Shown: positions 45,871 through 57,011, counted from the first letter of the stretch. The stretch: DNA of 64,000 bases from Anodontia alba (GCA_964016985.1 OZ024835.1:66839812-66903811), one strand, 5' to 3'. Notes: generated from the letters alone by a model not told the origin. Numbers and translations are program-made.

Positions 45871-46875
45871 CTACCAATGACATCAAGAGGAAGAGCTAAT
45901 AAGCCATGGAAATAGGTTTTGTTTTTATTGACTGTGCATTTGTCTAAAATCTGTTGTTAGCATATGGATAATTTGGAACAGTTGTGAAATCCTGGTCAAC
46001 CATTATGTATTTTGATATTTACCTACTGTTATGAGAAGGATAAAGGAACACCAGCATCTTATGGAGTACCAGCTTTAAACTTTACTGTTCACGAAAGATT
46101 TTCTTTGCAGTGGCTGTCAGATAAGGAACTTGGCAAGATCCAGATAAAATAACTATATCGTAAAACCTCGTACAATTTTCTAAGAATGACATCAAAACTT
46201 TGAATCAATATGCTCAGTAAGTACACAAGATCGTATTAACTCGCTGCGACGTACGATACACTTTGAAACAATATACCAAGAAAGTACACAACGTCATAAT
46301 TGCTACGACGTTGTATGGTTGTTGGATGCGATGCTGCTCGTTAACAATTTGGGGCTGGTATCCATTACAACTGGTGGTCTCTGCAGCAGTATTCGAGAAA
46401 TTCTTTTTTCTTCAAATTTTATCCAAAGTTTTGGATGACGATTCGTTCCTACAATGCCTATGTAATTCGCTGCCAATATAATTACTCTGTCCATCAATAA
46501 ATTCGACGTTATGGTGTTGAGGGCAAATATTAGTACCGGTTATTTATGTACCATGGATTATAAACACAATTACATACAACACAAACAATCCTTAACATTT
46601 ACATAAACACTACCGGGAATATAAATTGTGATTTACCATTTGATCGTATAGTTATATATTGTAGAACAGAATGAAATGTATCGAAAAATGTGATTCTTTG
46701 CGCATCTTTGTTGGTGTCTCAGTTTCTTGGCTGGACTAGCTAGTTTCGGTCAGTAAGGCCTCATCAGTGACCCTCATATAATGGGGTCATAATTTGACAT
46801 GAAGCAGTAATTCATTTTAAAATATATGAATAATTTTGTGCCTTCGGACGGCTGCCTGATATATTGCCTTTTAAA
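45871..46875. other. No supported feature
   Basis: AT-rich. GCTAGTTTCGGTCAGTAAGG and CCTCATCAGTG at about 46740 resemble TGGTTTCGACCAATTAGG and CCTCATCAC at about 59550, so an old dispersed repeat is likely. Confidence 0.5.
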
Positions 46876-47098
46876 TAATAATAATAATAATAATCGACTT
46901 TATTTATAGAGGGTAACACATTAAGTAATTTAGTACTAATCTTCCATGTGGCCCTCTTTTTCCTGGGTAGAAACCAGTACTAAGCAATGTGGATAAAGTC
47001 TCTTGCTCAAGGAAACAACACTTGCAGTTAGTGGGGATCGAACCCGGTACCTCTCGATCTCGAGTCCGACGCTTTACCACTGCACCACAGCGCTCCAC
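46876..47098 (-). mobile_element. tRNA-derived SINE with (ATT)n tail
   Basis: On the minus strand the head carries GTGGTGCAGTGGTAAAGCG and CGGGTTCGATCCCCAC (A and B boxes). The body contains GAGCAAGAGACTTTATCCAC, and the 3' end runs to AAAGTCGATTATTATTATT. Confidence 0.85.
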
Positions 47099-47353
47099 TT
47101 TTGCAGAAAGGTTCTATTGCTTCACTTGAAGCCGGCTCAGTGATTCACGCCTTTCTCTCCGTTACCATCTACCGGTCTGATTTTGTCAATTGCAAAATAA
47201 TGGAAAATCACCAAGTGTATCAAGTCCTCTCAGATGATTGTAAATGAGTTTGACACCATTTTGCAAAGAGAGACAACTTTTTGAGTTAGGAAGTATATGT
47301 AACCTCTCTAGCAACTGAAAACATTCAACATTGTAGGACACTTTTAAGGGAGA

Positions 47354-47632
47354 CATCACGAAAACATGCTTATATAAGTTTGACCCCCTTAAACCCCACT
47401 TTTATATAGTAAAACTGGTGTTTACAGGGGTATACATTATTTATCTTATTTCTGCTCAAAAACATAGATTGTGGGTACTCGTTAGAACCGCCTCGTTGAG
47501 GCGGTTCTAACGAATATCCACACTCTATGTTTTGAGCAGAAATATGAAAAATATCAGAATTTTTTATCTGAAAATTATCTTTTCTTGGTGGTAAAATTTT
47601 CAGTATATTTGAATAGACGAGTTTTCGTAATG
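47354..47632 (-). mobile_element. A-family MITE
   Basis: Ends CATCACGAAAACATGC and GACGAGTTTTCGTAATG; core GAACCGCCTCGTTGAGGCGG. Confidence 0.92.
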
Positions 47633-47687
47633 TCTTTCTTTTAGCAGAAAGAGTAGCCACTGATACGAAGTAGACAGGGTGGCCTCT

Positions 47688-47803
47688 AAACTGGCATCAG
47701 TCTGTTGAATTAAAGATAACTACATAAAAATACATTGTTTGTGCCCATAGAATTACATGGAACTAAACGTTCCCTTCTATTTCACTTCTGATATTGAAAT
47801 CAG
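47688..47803 (+). repeat. Dispersed repeat, about 115 bp, copy 1
   Basis: CTGGCATCAGTCTGTTGAAT, GGAACTAAACGTTCCCTTC, CTTCTGATATTGAAATCAG. Matches 50459-50578 in the same orientation. Confidence 0.8.
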
Positions 47804-47964
47804 AGCCCAGGTTTACAGTCATTCCTCAGAGTTAAGGTCTACATTAACTTAAGGTCCGAAATTTAAAGGTACAAAATAAGATATTTGAAGTCAATAAAAA
47901 TGAACAGTTTTATGTCTGTTTCGTTGCCCATATCTAACTGTACTTATTAATCTCATCATTGAAA

Positions 47965-48056
47965 GTGTTCGTTCGTCTGTCATTTCTAACAATGACCAAT
48001 CCTAATCAAATGCGTTTAGGATTATTGTTTGTGTGTTCTAAGATGGCTGATGAGAC
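47965..48056 (-). repeat. Dispersed repeat, about 95 bp, copy 2, inverted
   Basis: Plus strand reads GTTCGTCTGTCATTTC, AATGACCAATCCTAATC, TTTGTGTGTTCTAAGATGGC. This is the reverse complement of the block at 36.7 kb. Confidence 0.8.
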
Positions 48057-48124
48057 CAATCATAGCTTCAAACTCTCTTTTCATAGAAAGTAAGCTTTCA
48101 TTGAAAGTCAGTTATCATGTGAAA

Positions 48125-48235
48125 GCGCAAAATGTGCTTTTACTAAATCTCGATCCTCAAAGTGCAAAATATGCTTTTACTAAATCTCGATCCACAAAGT
48201 GCAAAATATGCTTTTACTAAATCTCGATCCTCAAA
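48125..48235 (+). repeat. Three 37-bp tandem units
   Basis: GTGCAAAATATGCTTTTACT then AAATCTCGATCCTCAAA, three times, with only a few base changes. Confidence 0.9.
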
Positions 48236-48271
48236 GTTAACTTGAGGAACGATTGTAAACCTAGCCCAGAT

Positions 48272-48376
48272 ATAGTAACCAGCCTTTATGTTATTATATT
48301 GGTTCTATGTTAGTGGATAAACTGAACAGAATTATAAGAATAAAATATTTAGTCACTGGAGACTGGAGCCAGTCTA
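48272..48376. mobile_element. L-family MITE, right half
   Basis: GTAACCAGCCTTTATG to AGTCACTGGAGACTGGAGCC. Confidence 0.78.
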
Positions 48377-48687
48377 AATAACCGCCAGTATGAAGCAAGG
48401 CAAATACCCACATGTCAGAGTTAGGTTTCTTGGAGGTGCAATATTTGCCTTCCTCAGTAATATATTGAACGTACAATCAGTAATTTCATTCACTTTGGAA
48501 GGACTTCTAAGTGTTTGCAAAAGCCAGAAATACATACACATTCATTTGAGCAAGCAGACAAAAAAGGGACCTTATGGTCTTCCAATTCGTGGTTCTTCAC
48601 TTGCGCATGTACAGTCCCCTATTTGGGCTACAGACATGCGTGATTTCGACTGAAGCTTCCTCAAGGTCCCTACTAAATATCTGCGAA

Positions 48688-49012
48688 CAGCAAAGGCTCT
48701 GGCGAGACTGCGCTAATGCGCAGGCTCGCCTGAGCCTCGCTGGTCGCCTATGCGATAAACCTCCTTTTCTCATGTTCTGGCTCATTTATGTTTCCTGCTC
48801 GAAAGTGATAATCGCTTCCTCACACAAAAAGGGAACTTAATACATAAGCGAACAGCGAAAGCCCTGGTCAATCGGCGCATCCTTGCAGGCTAAACAGGAC
48901 CTGCACAATTCGACTTTGGTAGCGCGGGGTATAGTTCAACCTAATGGTGAAACGTGAGGGCACTGACCAGTCTGCGCATGCTTAGACTGGTCATTCCCTT
49001 CGCTCTCACACA
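48688..49012. mobile_element. Cluster of three H-like hairpins
   Basis: 48688-48760 has GGCGAGACTGCGCTAATGCG and the return CAGGCTCGCCTGAGCC. 48845-48915 is a weak copy (GCGAACAGCGAAAGCCC). 48944-49010 pairs GTGAGGGCACTGACCAGTC with AGACTGGTCATTCCCTTCGC. The outer stems differ, but the CTGCGCA centre is common. Confidence 0.65.
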
Positions 49013-49212
49013 TTCCCTCAGCATTTTTTTTTTTTTTTTTTGCGAATTAGTGTAGTCTAATCAATCAGGCCTTTCACTGGTAATTTCCAGTTACGCTAGA
49101 TATTGCAGACTTTGCTGGCGTAAAGTAATCATGGATCATGATTAGTAAGCGCGAATGCGTAAGACGATCTTGGCCTTTGGTTTGCGAATATGCTCAAAGC
49201 GACGTTTTTACC

Positions 49213-49460
49213 TGACGTGACAGATATTACATGGGCATGCGAAAATATGTCTTCGGGCAGATGCGGACAGCGAAGGCCCAGATCAGCCTGCGCATCCGCG
49301 CAGTCTGATCAGAGCCTTCACCGTCCGTTAAGAGAATCATTGGATACTACAGTATGTATGAATGGAGAGCAAAGGCCCGGATGATACTCGCGCATGCGAA
49401 GCATGATCTGAATCTGCGCATTTTATGCATATTTGAAGAAACGTTTTTACCTGACATGGC
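49213..49460. mobile_element. H-family long form
   Basis: GATGCGGACAGCGAAGGCCC, core ATCAGCCTGCGCATCCGCGC, CTTCACCGTCCGTTAAGAG, GAATGGAGAGCAAAGGCCC, ending TTGAAGAAACGTTTTTACC. The best complete copy. Confidence 0.8.
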
Positions 49461-49590
49461 GATATTATCTGTTCTGTTTTCAGCTTAACAGACCTACAGA
49501 TAGATTTGTTTCGGCTACTGTTCAGTGTTAATCACCATGCCGATAAGTACTCCTCGAAATGTATCACAGTGAGATCAGCAGACTGTATTA

Positions 49591-49745
49591 TTAAACCCAT
49601 TTATGCCGAATAAACTCTTCTATCTGAACCTGTTGGGCAGGTCCATTTCTGATAGTAGGGGTTTCTAGTTAGTTATTATTACCGTGGTTAAAAGCGATTC
49701 CTCTATTTATGCAAACAGTGTAGACGCTGATCAGACGCTGCGTTC
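49591..49745 (+). mobile_element. F-family MITE, cut in the core
   Basis: TTAAACCCATTTATGCC to GCAAACAGTGTAGACGC and ATCAGACGCTGCGTTCC. The rest is missing. Confidence 0.75.
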
Positions 49746-49928
49746 CAGGCAAAGTGGAATATGCAGTATACATGTATATGCATGTGATCCGTCCAGAAAC
49801 AGCAACAAAAAAGGTCTGTCGAATTTCTGGCGAATTTTCATCTCAAGATTTCATCCTAATGAAACGTCACAATAACATTTTCAAAAACTAAAAGTTTAAT
49901 ATTAGTCATGCTGGATAAAAACAAAAAC

Positions 49929-49973
49929 AAAAAAAAAAAAAAAAAAAAAAAAACTTAAAAAAAAAAAAAAAAA
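49929..49973 (+). repeat. A tract
   Basis: Two A runs split by CTT, beside a B copy. Confidence 0.9.
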
Positions 49974-50165
49974 TACGCAGATCACGTTTTGACATAATTT
50001 TTCTTAAATGTTTTCCCAGAAAATAGGATTTGACGTTGCGCACAAACTTTCCCCGAATTGGATAACTTCCATCAAATGTCAAAATCTGTTTTCTGGTAAA
50101 ACCAGAAAAATATCATCAGTTTACCATGTGCTGAATTTTCCAAGAGGGTACTAAAAGTTTAAATA
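49970..50165. mobile_element. B-family MITE, diverged
   Basis: CCCAGAAAATAGGATTTGAC and CAAAATCTGTTTTCTGG with AAAATATCATCAGTTTACC. The centre has diverged. Confidence 0.65.
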
Positions 50166-50190
50166 GCTCTATTAACATATACATTAGATT

Positions 50191-50440
50191 AAACTGGCTC
50201 CAGTCTCCAGTGACTAACTGTTTTTTTTTTCTTTCTTATAATCTGTTTAATAATCCACTAAAATAAAACCAAAATAATGTCATGACTATAAAGGCTGGGC
50301 ACTAGTCACCAGCCTTTATAAAGGCTGGGCACTCGTCACCAGCCTTTATAGTTATGATATTTTTTTTGGTTTTATGTTAGTGGGTTATCAAACAAGATTA
50401 TGAGAAAAATATTTAGTCACTGGAGACAGAAGCCAGTCTA
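50191..50440. mobile_element. L-family MITE with doubled core
   Basis: AACTGGCTCCAGTCTCC to GGAGACAGAAGCCAGTCTA. The core CACCAGCCTTTATAAAGGC is duplicated at 50300-50345. Confidence 0.85.
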
Positions 50441-50458
50441 ACATTAGTGTTCAAGGGG

Positions 50459-50578
50459 GTGCATAGACTGGCATTAGTCTGTTGAATTAAACGATGACTG
50501 CATAAATTATTTTGTCAGTACCTATAGTATTAAATGAAACTAAACTGTCTCTTCTTATTTCGCCTCTGATATTGAAAC
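50459..50578 (+). repeat. Dispersed repeat, about 115 bp, copy 2
   Basis: CTGGCATTAGTCTGTTGAAT, GAAACTAAACTGTCTCTTC, CCTCTGATATTGAAACAATC. An L element follows, as it does 470 bases after copy 1. Confidence 0.8.
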
Positions 50579-50599
50579 AATCAGTCAACATAAAGTCAA

Positions 50600-50727
50600 C
50601 ATGATATCATGATTATAAAGGCTGGTCACCCGCCTTTACAGGCATGATTTTACATTGGTTTCTTTGGATGTATCGAACAGAATTATAAGAATAAATGTTT
50701 AGTCACTGGAGACTGGAGCCAATCTAG
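50600..50727. mobile_element. L-family MITE, right part
   Basis: GATTATAAAGGCTGGTCACC to GGAGACTGGAGCCAATCTA. Confidence 0.78.
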
Positions 50728-50954
50728 ACTAGTGACTAAATATTTTTTTCTTATAATCTGTTTAATTATCCACTAAAGTGACCAGCCTTTATAGTCATTT
50801 GTCATAATATTATTTTGGTCTTATTTTAGTAGTGACTAGCCATTAAAGTCATGATTTTTTTTTTTTTTTTTTGGTTTAATTTTAGTGGATTATCAAACAG
50901 GAATATTAGAAAAATATTTAGTCACTGGAGACTGGAGCCAGTCTAGAGCCAATC
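50728..50954. mobile_element. L-family MITE, rearranged
   Basis: CTAGTGACTAAATATTTTTT, GTGACCAGCCTTTATAGTC, a second TAGTGACTAGCCATTAAAG, and GGAGACTGGAGCCAGTCTAG. Directly adjoins the previous copy. Confidence 0.78.
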
Positions 50955-51284
50955 TAGAGGTTGCCGTACATTGATGTCTGTATGATTTTTCGATATTTTC
51001 GTGCCTCATTTGCGGCCAACTGCTGGTTTGGGTATTCATTCTCCCCGGAGATGAAAAAAAAAATCATAGCTGATATAGATTTGTATTTTATTGAAGGATA
51101 TAGCAGAATTTATGTTTCCAACGGTGAAACGATATCATAATGATCAGAAGATAGGAGTTACATGTAAATAGGAAAGATCGAATGGTAAAGGAAGCAAAAG
51201 GCCTTTACATCAGATGCGCAAAGCAAATGCTCAGATCAGCCTGCTCACCCATGCATTCCTATCAGAACCTTCTCTTCCATTAAT

Positions 51285-51568
51285 CATCACAAAAACACGC
51301 CAATATAATTTTGACCCCCTTAAACCCCACTTTTATACAATAAAACTTGGGTTTACAGGGGTATACATTATTTTTCTTATTTCTGCTCAAAAACATAGAT
51401 TATGGGTACTCGTTAGAACCGCCTCGCCGAAGCGGTTCTAATGAGTACCACAGTCTATGTTTTGAGTAGAAATATGAAAAATATCAGAGTTTTTTTTTTT
51501 TATCTGAAAATTTTCAGTTTTTGGAGGTGAACTTTTCTGTACATTTGAATAGGTGCGTTTTCGTAATG
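51285..51568 (-). mobile_element. A-family MITE
   Basis: Ends CATCACAAAAACACGCC and GGTGCGTTTTCGTAATG. Core with small changes (CGCCGAAGCGG). Confidence 0.92.
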
Positions 51569-51728
51569 ATTCAGTAAAATTCCGCTGATTAGACCACTCA
51601 AAATTCAGACCACTCCGCTATTAAGAGCAACTTTTGCCCGTCCAAAATGGTTTCTTTCTTATTATTCCATATTACATGTAAATATTAAGACCGCACCAAA
51701 GTAAGACCACATTTAGGAGTTTTATGGA

Positions 51729-51986
51729 ATGGCTCCAGTCGCCAGTGACTAAATATTTTCCTTATATAATCCTGTTTGATATTCCACTAAAATAAAACCA
51801 AAATAATATCATGACTATAAAGGCTGGTCACTACTGAAATAAAACCAAAATAATATCATAACTATAAAGGCTGGTCACTAGTGACCAGCCTTTATAGTCA
51901 TGATATTATTCTGATTTTATTTTAGTGAATTATCAAACAGGATAAGAAGAAAACATATTTAATCACTGGTGACCGGAGCCAGTCTA
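51729..51986. mobile_element. L-family MITE
   Basis: ATGGCTCCAGTCGCCAGTG to GGTGACCGGAGCCAGTCTAG. Full core GGTCACTAGTGACCAGCC with an extra partial core before it. Confidence 0.88.
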
Positions 51987-52064
51987 GAAGTTTTACCAAA
52001 TAACTCTGCAAGCGGGCAATGAAGGTCCTGATTAGCCTGTGCGAGCGCAAGCTGATCTTGTTTG

Positions 52065-52362
52065 TTTGTGTTGAGGTTTTACGGCCCAGTCAATCCACTG
52101 GGCCATGTCAGGAGCGGTCAGTTTACCTAACCACACTTTTTTCCTGGGCAGGCTTAGTCCTCTAAGCGGGTAACTAGTACATGTGCACATTCTTTCGCCA
52201 GAAACTGACAACTGCCCTTCTTAAATCAGCGAACGGGAGAGAATGACAGAAAATATTTCAGGGGCAATCTCCACGAATGTTGCCGGACCCGGCTAAGATC
52301 GAACCCGCGATCTCCTGATTTTCAGTCGGACACGCATCCGACTGAGCTACCGAAGCCGGCGG
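52065..52362 (-). mobile_element. tRNA-derived SINE, full length
   Basis: The minus-strand head is CCGGCTTCGGTAGCTCAGTC with B box GCGGGTTCGATC. The body has AAGAAGGGCAGTTG and TTCTGGCGAAAGAATG. The end is GGGCCGTAAAACCTCAACAC, the same tail type as the 42.3-kb SINE. Confidence 0.85.
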
Positions 52363-52872
52363 CAGGCTGATCTGCATCTTCATCGTCCGCACATACGATT
52401 ACATGAAAATTCCTTGTCTAATGATGAGACCCAATTACACCTGTGGATATATGGTTGATCGAAGATTTAATGAGATTTTCGTATGTTTGGTTTCCATTGG
52501 CTCATCATGTGACGTCAAAGACCAGGTGAAGACTTATTAGCAAGGGAATACAAGAAATGGGTCGGGGGCAGGTAGAGGCATTAAACTAGGAAATGGGGTC
52601 AATGTGGATGAGAGCGAGGGCTTAATTCTTCATTGACGCAAGATATGAGTCTTGTAGACTTTTCGTACGCTCCGTTCAAGTTTCTCAGACGCACAAATCT
52701 GTCCGTTTCTTCAATAAGCATACTTGTCTAAAGTTATTTTGTCCGGGTCACGGTATAAATATGTATGATCAAGAAGTGTATAATATCTGTAGGTCAAGCA
52801 AACACGGGACGCACTGTTCGCTTGTTGTTCATCACGCCTTGTAGAATTTACGCATGCTTGAAGCAGCTCCGA

Positions 52873-53086
52873 TTAACCCTTGTCCTGCAGAATAAATTAA
52901 TATGCCACTCCCACTTCTAATTTTCAGCCAATCAGATAACTTGATACAGCTTGTTGATATAAATTCACATACTTAATGGCAAACAGTGCAGATCTAGATC
53001 AGTTGGCTTCTTCAGAAGCCAACTGATCTGGATCTGCACTGTTTGCAAAGACAGGACATATCCGGGTTCAGCAGGACAAGGGTTAA
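52873..53086 (+). mobile_element. G-family MITE bounded by TTAA, intact core
   Basis: TTAACCCTTGTCCTGCAGAA to TTCAGCAGGACAAGGGTTAA. The core GTTGGCTTCTTCAGAAGCC is a full palindrome within CAAACAGTGCAGATC. Confidence 0.9.
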
Positions 53087-53721
53087 GCTACAAAGATACC
53101 CATATCTGTTCGAGTTTTTCACTGTGCGTCCGTGTACTTTTCCGGGAAACGGCATTATTATGTATGACCAAGAAGTGTATGATATTGGACAGGTCAAGAA
53201 AAAAGGTCACTCACTGTTATTTTGTTGTTCATCTAGCCATGTAAAATGTACGCATATTTGTAGCACGCTCCGACCAAGGTACAAGGAATGATACATGTAT
53301 ATCTGTTCGTTTCTTCACTGTGCGTACAAAATGTACTTGTCTTATTAGCTATTTTTACAGGCTACGGTCTAAATATGTGTGATCAAGAAGTGTAAAATAT
53401 CCGACAGATCAAGAGAAAAAGAGGGCATTCGCTGTTCGCATAGGCCTTGGCGCCACCTTTGCTTTTTTTATACAATAGTGTTGCAAAAAGAGAAGAGTCT
53501 GACGCAAATGCCAGGGTGCACTGCTAACGAAGCCCGTAGAATAAAGAACTGAGAAGCAAAGAAATGATTCATACTCTGTAACTAATTAATTCATATAATT
53601 TACTCTTATTTACCTTTTGTTTACTTGTTATTACTGTAACAGAGATGCACTTTTACTGAGATTAACTACCGTATTTGCCAGACTATATTGAACTGACTGA
53701 AAACCTTCTTGGACGTTATTG

Positions 53722-53725
<4 letters not shown>

Positions 53726-53762
<37 letters not shown>
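53726..53762 (+). repeat. ATT microsatellite
   Basis: TTATTATTATTATTATTA. The bases beside it (TTGGATGCTTGC) do not match the SINE tails here. Confidence 0.92.
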
Positions 53763-53825
53763 GGATGCTTGCATCAGAACCTTCATTTGCTGCCAATTTA
53801 CCATAGTAAGTGACAGTTAATCTAA

Positions 53826-54184
53826 TACAGACAGCCCTCTTTATTCCGACATTCGGTACAACGACAAAATTCGTTATAATGACAATTTGACTGTCACGAA
53901 ACCTTCGCTTAAGAGGTAACAATTAGTCATAAATTATGTAAGAATAATGTATTTAATTCTTTAAATAAACATATGTTTTGGATATTTGTTAGAATCGGCT
54001 CAGTGAGGCGATTCTAACAAATATCCAAAACATGTGTTCTATGAGGAAGTAAGAACAAAACAAGAGCTGTCTAACATATTAACATATCAATCTTCTCAAG
54101 GATTCTTTACAACAACAAATTCATTTTAATGGCCACGTCTTTGGGAACAAATGCTGTCGTTGTAACGAGGGTTCACTATACTGT
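53826..54184. mobile_element. J-family MITE with GCCTC core
   Basis: Ends TACAGACAGCCCTCTTTATT and CGAGGGTTCACTATACTG. The centre is TTAGAATCGGCTCAGTGAGG, with arms CAAAACATGTGTT and its partner. Confidence 0.8.
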
Positions 54185-54617
54185 TCCATGAAATCAGAAT
54201 ACATTTGTGAGAGCAGAGAATGACAAAATATTGTTGAGGTTCGACCAAGCTAATAGTCGGAATTATCTTTTGTTAAACGGGGTAAATTTTCTGCCCTATT
54301 CTTTAGTACGGGAGACACTATTTGTGATTTCCTGTTTGACTTCCTACACACAAGCCCCTTTTGAAAAGGGATCGTCTCTCAAGAATCGGGCGGAGTGGGT
54401 AGGGTGGGGGCGGGGAATTCAGATCACTTTTCAGGAGGGAGCAAAAATAATTTTGACAGAGTTACCGCCTTTGCAAGTGTATCATTTCGCTATAAAATCA
54501 AAGGGCTGAATAGCCCTGAAATGACAGATTCTATGAGAAACTAATAAATTCCCGGTGTCATTCTGTTCTCCATTTAAGTTTGTGAGACGCTTCTTCGTCG
54601 AAAAAAAACGAGCTATA

Positions 54618-54683
54618 GCGAACAACAAAGGCGCTGATCAGCCTGCGCGGACGCGCAGGCTGATCTGCGCCTTTGTTGTTCGC
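54618..54683. repeat. Perfect H-type hairpin
   Basis: GCGAACAACAAAGGCGC pairs with GCGCCTTTGTTGTTCGC around GATCAGCCTGCGCGGACG. Arms about 30 bp with almost no mismatch, so a recent copy. Confidence 0.85.
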
Positions 54684-54974
54684 ACATATATTAAGGCGGG
54701 TTTTCTCAGCGACTCTCGCCCATAGATCAAGCACAAGTTGCACTACTTTTGTATGGACAGCTCTTCAATGGCGTACTAATATACACATATTGAAACATTG
54801 GGTCTACTTTTGTGCGGGGATGAATATGAAATTGAATAGTAGTCAAAGTCACTTTCTCTAAAACCGTGCGTGGCAACGAAGAATGACAGATAGAATTTGT
54901 TATTAATAATGGGCATAGTCAGTCATGACCTGCATTGAACAGATATACATTCAGAGGAAGACAACCTTGTCACA

Positions 54975-55290
54975 ACTACTTGCCTCCCTTCTGAAAAGAC
55001 GTCAACACTTATAGGAAAGAATTTGCTTTCTTTGGGAAAAAATCCTTTGAGGGTATATGCAGATCCCATTTGGGTGCTAGGTTGTGAGGGGGGGTGGGGG
55101 GTGGGGGGGGGGTGGACATTTTCAAAAGGGACAACTGTCATAATTAGTTACTTCCCTTTTAAAAACGGGTCTCCTCTAAAAGGAAAGAATTTACTCCCTT
55201 TGGGAACAAGTTGTTTCCTTTAATAGTAGATCCACTTTGAGAGCAAATTGATTCTTGTAAGAAGAGATCCCTTTGGGAGCAAATTCTTTT
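54975..55290. mobile_element. W-family pair around a G-rich tract
   Basis: GCCTCCCTTCTGAAAAGAC and AGGAAAGAATTTGCTTTC open the block. 55144-55245 carries a second copy: CTCTAAAAGGAAAGAATTTA then GGGAACAAGTTGTTTCC and GATCCACTTTGAGAGC. Confidence 0.65.
55087..55113 (+). other. G-quadruplex candidate
   Basis: Runs of seven, six and ten G separated by single T (GGGGTGGGGGGTGGGGGG), enough for a four-tract quadruplex. It is in the upstream intron, 360-385 bases before the exon at 55471, between two W copies. Confidence 0.6.
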
Positions 55291-55470
55291 GTTTTAGCTT
55301 TCATCCAATTTCATAAGGAGCTAAGTGCCCAGCAGCTCAGCCCAACAGAACCCCAATGACGTCACAAAGGAAAAAATGGCGGAAAGCGTACTTGATGTTT
55401 CACATCCCCTTAATCTCTTCTAAAATATATTTCTCTGTCTTGGCTTAATTCTCCTTGTGTTATTCTTCAG

Positions 55471-55631
55471 ATGATCTCCGACTTATAATTCGCACTAAAG
55501 AAGAAAAGAATATTTCCTTAGAAAATGAACTGCTAGAGTTAGAAGCTAAATTATCAACTCTACAAGACGACTCCCGTAGGAGGGAAACAGAACTGCTCCA
55601 AGATCTTGATGTTCTTCATGACAAAAATGAG
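55471..55631 (+). CDS. Internal exon of an unrecognised coiled-coil protein
   Basis: This is an internal coding exon of 161 bp. A pyrimidine-rich tract ending in TTCTTCAG precedes it and GAG|GTAAAT follows it. It begins with the last two bases of a split codon and then has 53 open codons, ending in phase 0. The peptide opens DDLRLIIRTKEEKNISLENE and continues with leucine/glutamate heptads to LHDKNE, which is typical of an alpha-helical coiled coil. No catalytic motif is visible. It joins in phase to the exon at 63665. The protein family is not recognised, so I give no function; cytoskeletal, centrosomal or Golgi scaffold roles are common for such sequences but are not shown here. An A-family MITE starts about 17 bases past the donor. 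An upstream exon is required by the phase but was not found. Coding status is likely because splice signals, phase and composition agree. Confidence 0.78.
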
Positions 55632-55647
55632 GTAAATTGTAGTAATC

Positions 55648-55922
55648 AACATGAAAACACGCCTGTTCAAATATATAGAAAATTCCACCTCCAAAAACTG
55701 ATATTTTTTCAGATAAAAAAACTCTGATATTGTTCATATTTCTGCTCAAAACATAGATTGTGGGTACTCGTTAGAACCGCCTCGGCGAGGCGGTTCTAAC
55801 GAGTACCACAATCCATGTTTTTGAGCAGAAATAATAAAAAAATGTATAGCCCTGTAACCCCAGTTTTAGTATATAAAAGTGGGGTTTAAGGGGGTCAATA
55901 TTATAAAGGTATGTTTCTTGTA
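55648..55922 (+). mobile_element. A-family MITE just inside the gene's intron
   Basis: Begins about 17 bases after the splice donor at 55632, with decayed ends (CAACATGAAAACACGCC and GTATGTTTCTTG). Central GAACCGCCTCGGCGAGG palindrome intact. Confidence 0.88.
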
Positions 55923-57011
55923 TAGTAATGAACTTATGAACCAGTTATTTTGTGGGGCGTTTGCTTTACCTTAGTAACCGACCTCGGTTTTTCCATACCG
56001 AATTTCTACAGCCGGTTATCAACCACTAGAAACCTAACAATACATTCATAAGAACGCAATAAAGTAGTTCCACACATTTCAACAGCGAAATAAATCAAAG
56101 CACTGACAGCACTGGTGGGTCGAATATTGCTGTGTGTAGGCTGGGAAAATGGTCCTGAACGGGGACTTAAGACTGTTTTATTTGACCCTTAACTTCCTGT
56201 AATTTGAGCAAATCATGCAGACTCTGATCGGACACCGCACTCTGATGTCACAGCGACAAGAATAGCGCGGCTATAAAAACCGTTACCTTGGTTTCGTCTT
56301 ACGCATGATTAACCCTCGGTGTCTCGAACTGCCCATATCTCAAATAAATTTCCATGACCCCAAAGATGTTCGAGTCATTGAAGTTCGACTGTATTCTCAA
56401 AATATTAGATTATTTTATCTGGCTTTATAGCTAATCTGTCCCACTGATAGACTTTTGTCATATCATAATGTACATGTAACTGTATGTCACTATGACGAAG
56501 AATGCATTCTATGTATATACAATATTTAATAAGATTTTCAAAATGTTTGCTAATTGGCGTTTGAAAGGTTAAACCAGTTACGTGTATAATCTCTTATCAC
56601 TAAGCCTTATAAAATAAACAAATTCCCGCCAATATTTTACCAGAATTTTAGTTTGGTCCCTGTACTAAGAAGTTAGTAAACATTGATAGTCTCTATCCAC
56701 GGGATAGTAACATTATCATTGATTTGTCGGCTATACCCGTTGCTTTTTTTCTGATTTCCCTGCTTATCTGAATTTATGTTTCCGCATTTACCCCAAGTTA
56801 TAGGACAGACATGCCTGCTTAAGCGATGGAGACCCGAAGTCGGAATAAACTGATCTCTATTGTTGGCAACTCATGTACATGTAACAACTTTAAGACAACT
56901 CGCCAGGTGCACATGGGTAGTCTTGTTCACATTTTCGAAGGTTGGCAAGGAATTGATATTACTCAAATATAAGGTAATTACGGTAAAATATAAACAAATA
57001 TGATACACAAC
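55923..57011. other. Intronic DNA with few repeats
   Basis: Between the first intronic A copy and an H element; holds only the P fragment at 56.3 kb. Confidence 0.5.
56321..56395. mobile_element. P-family fragment
   Basis: Right end only: TTCGAGTCATTGAAGTTCGA then CTGTA, with CTCGAACTGCCCATATCTC upstream. Confidence 0.55.

Noticed and set aside
52290..52362. Possible tRNA gene on the minus strand
   Set aside because: A and B boxes are present, but the stems are imperfect and it is fused to a SINE body with the family tail.
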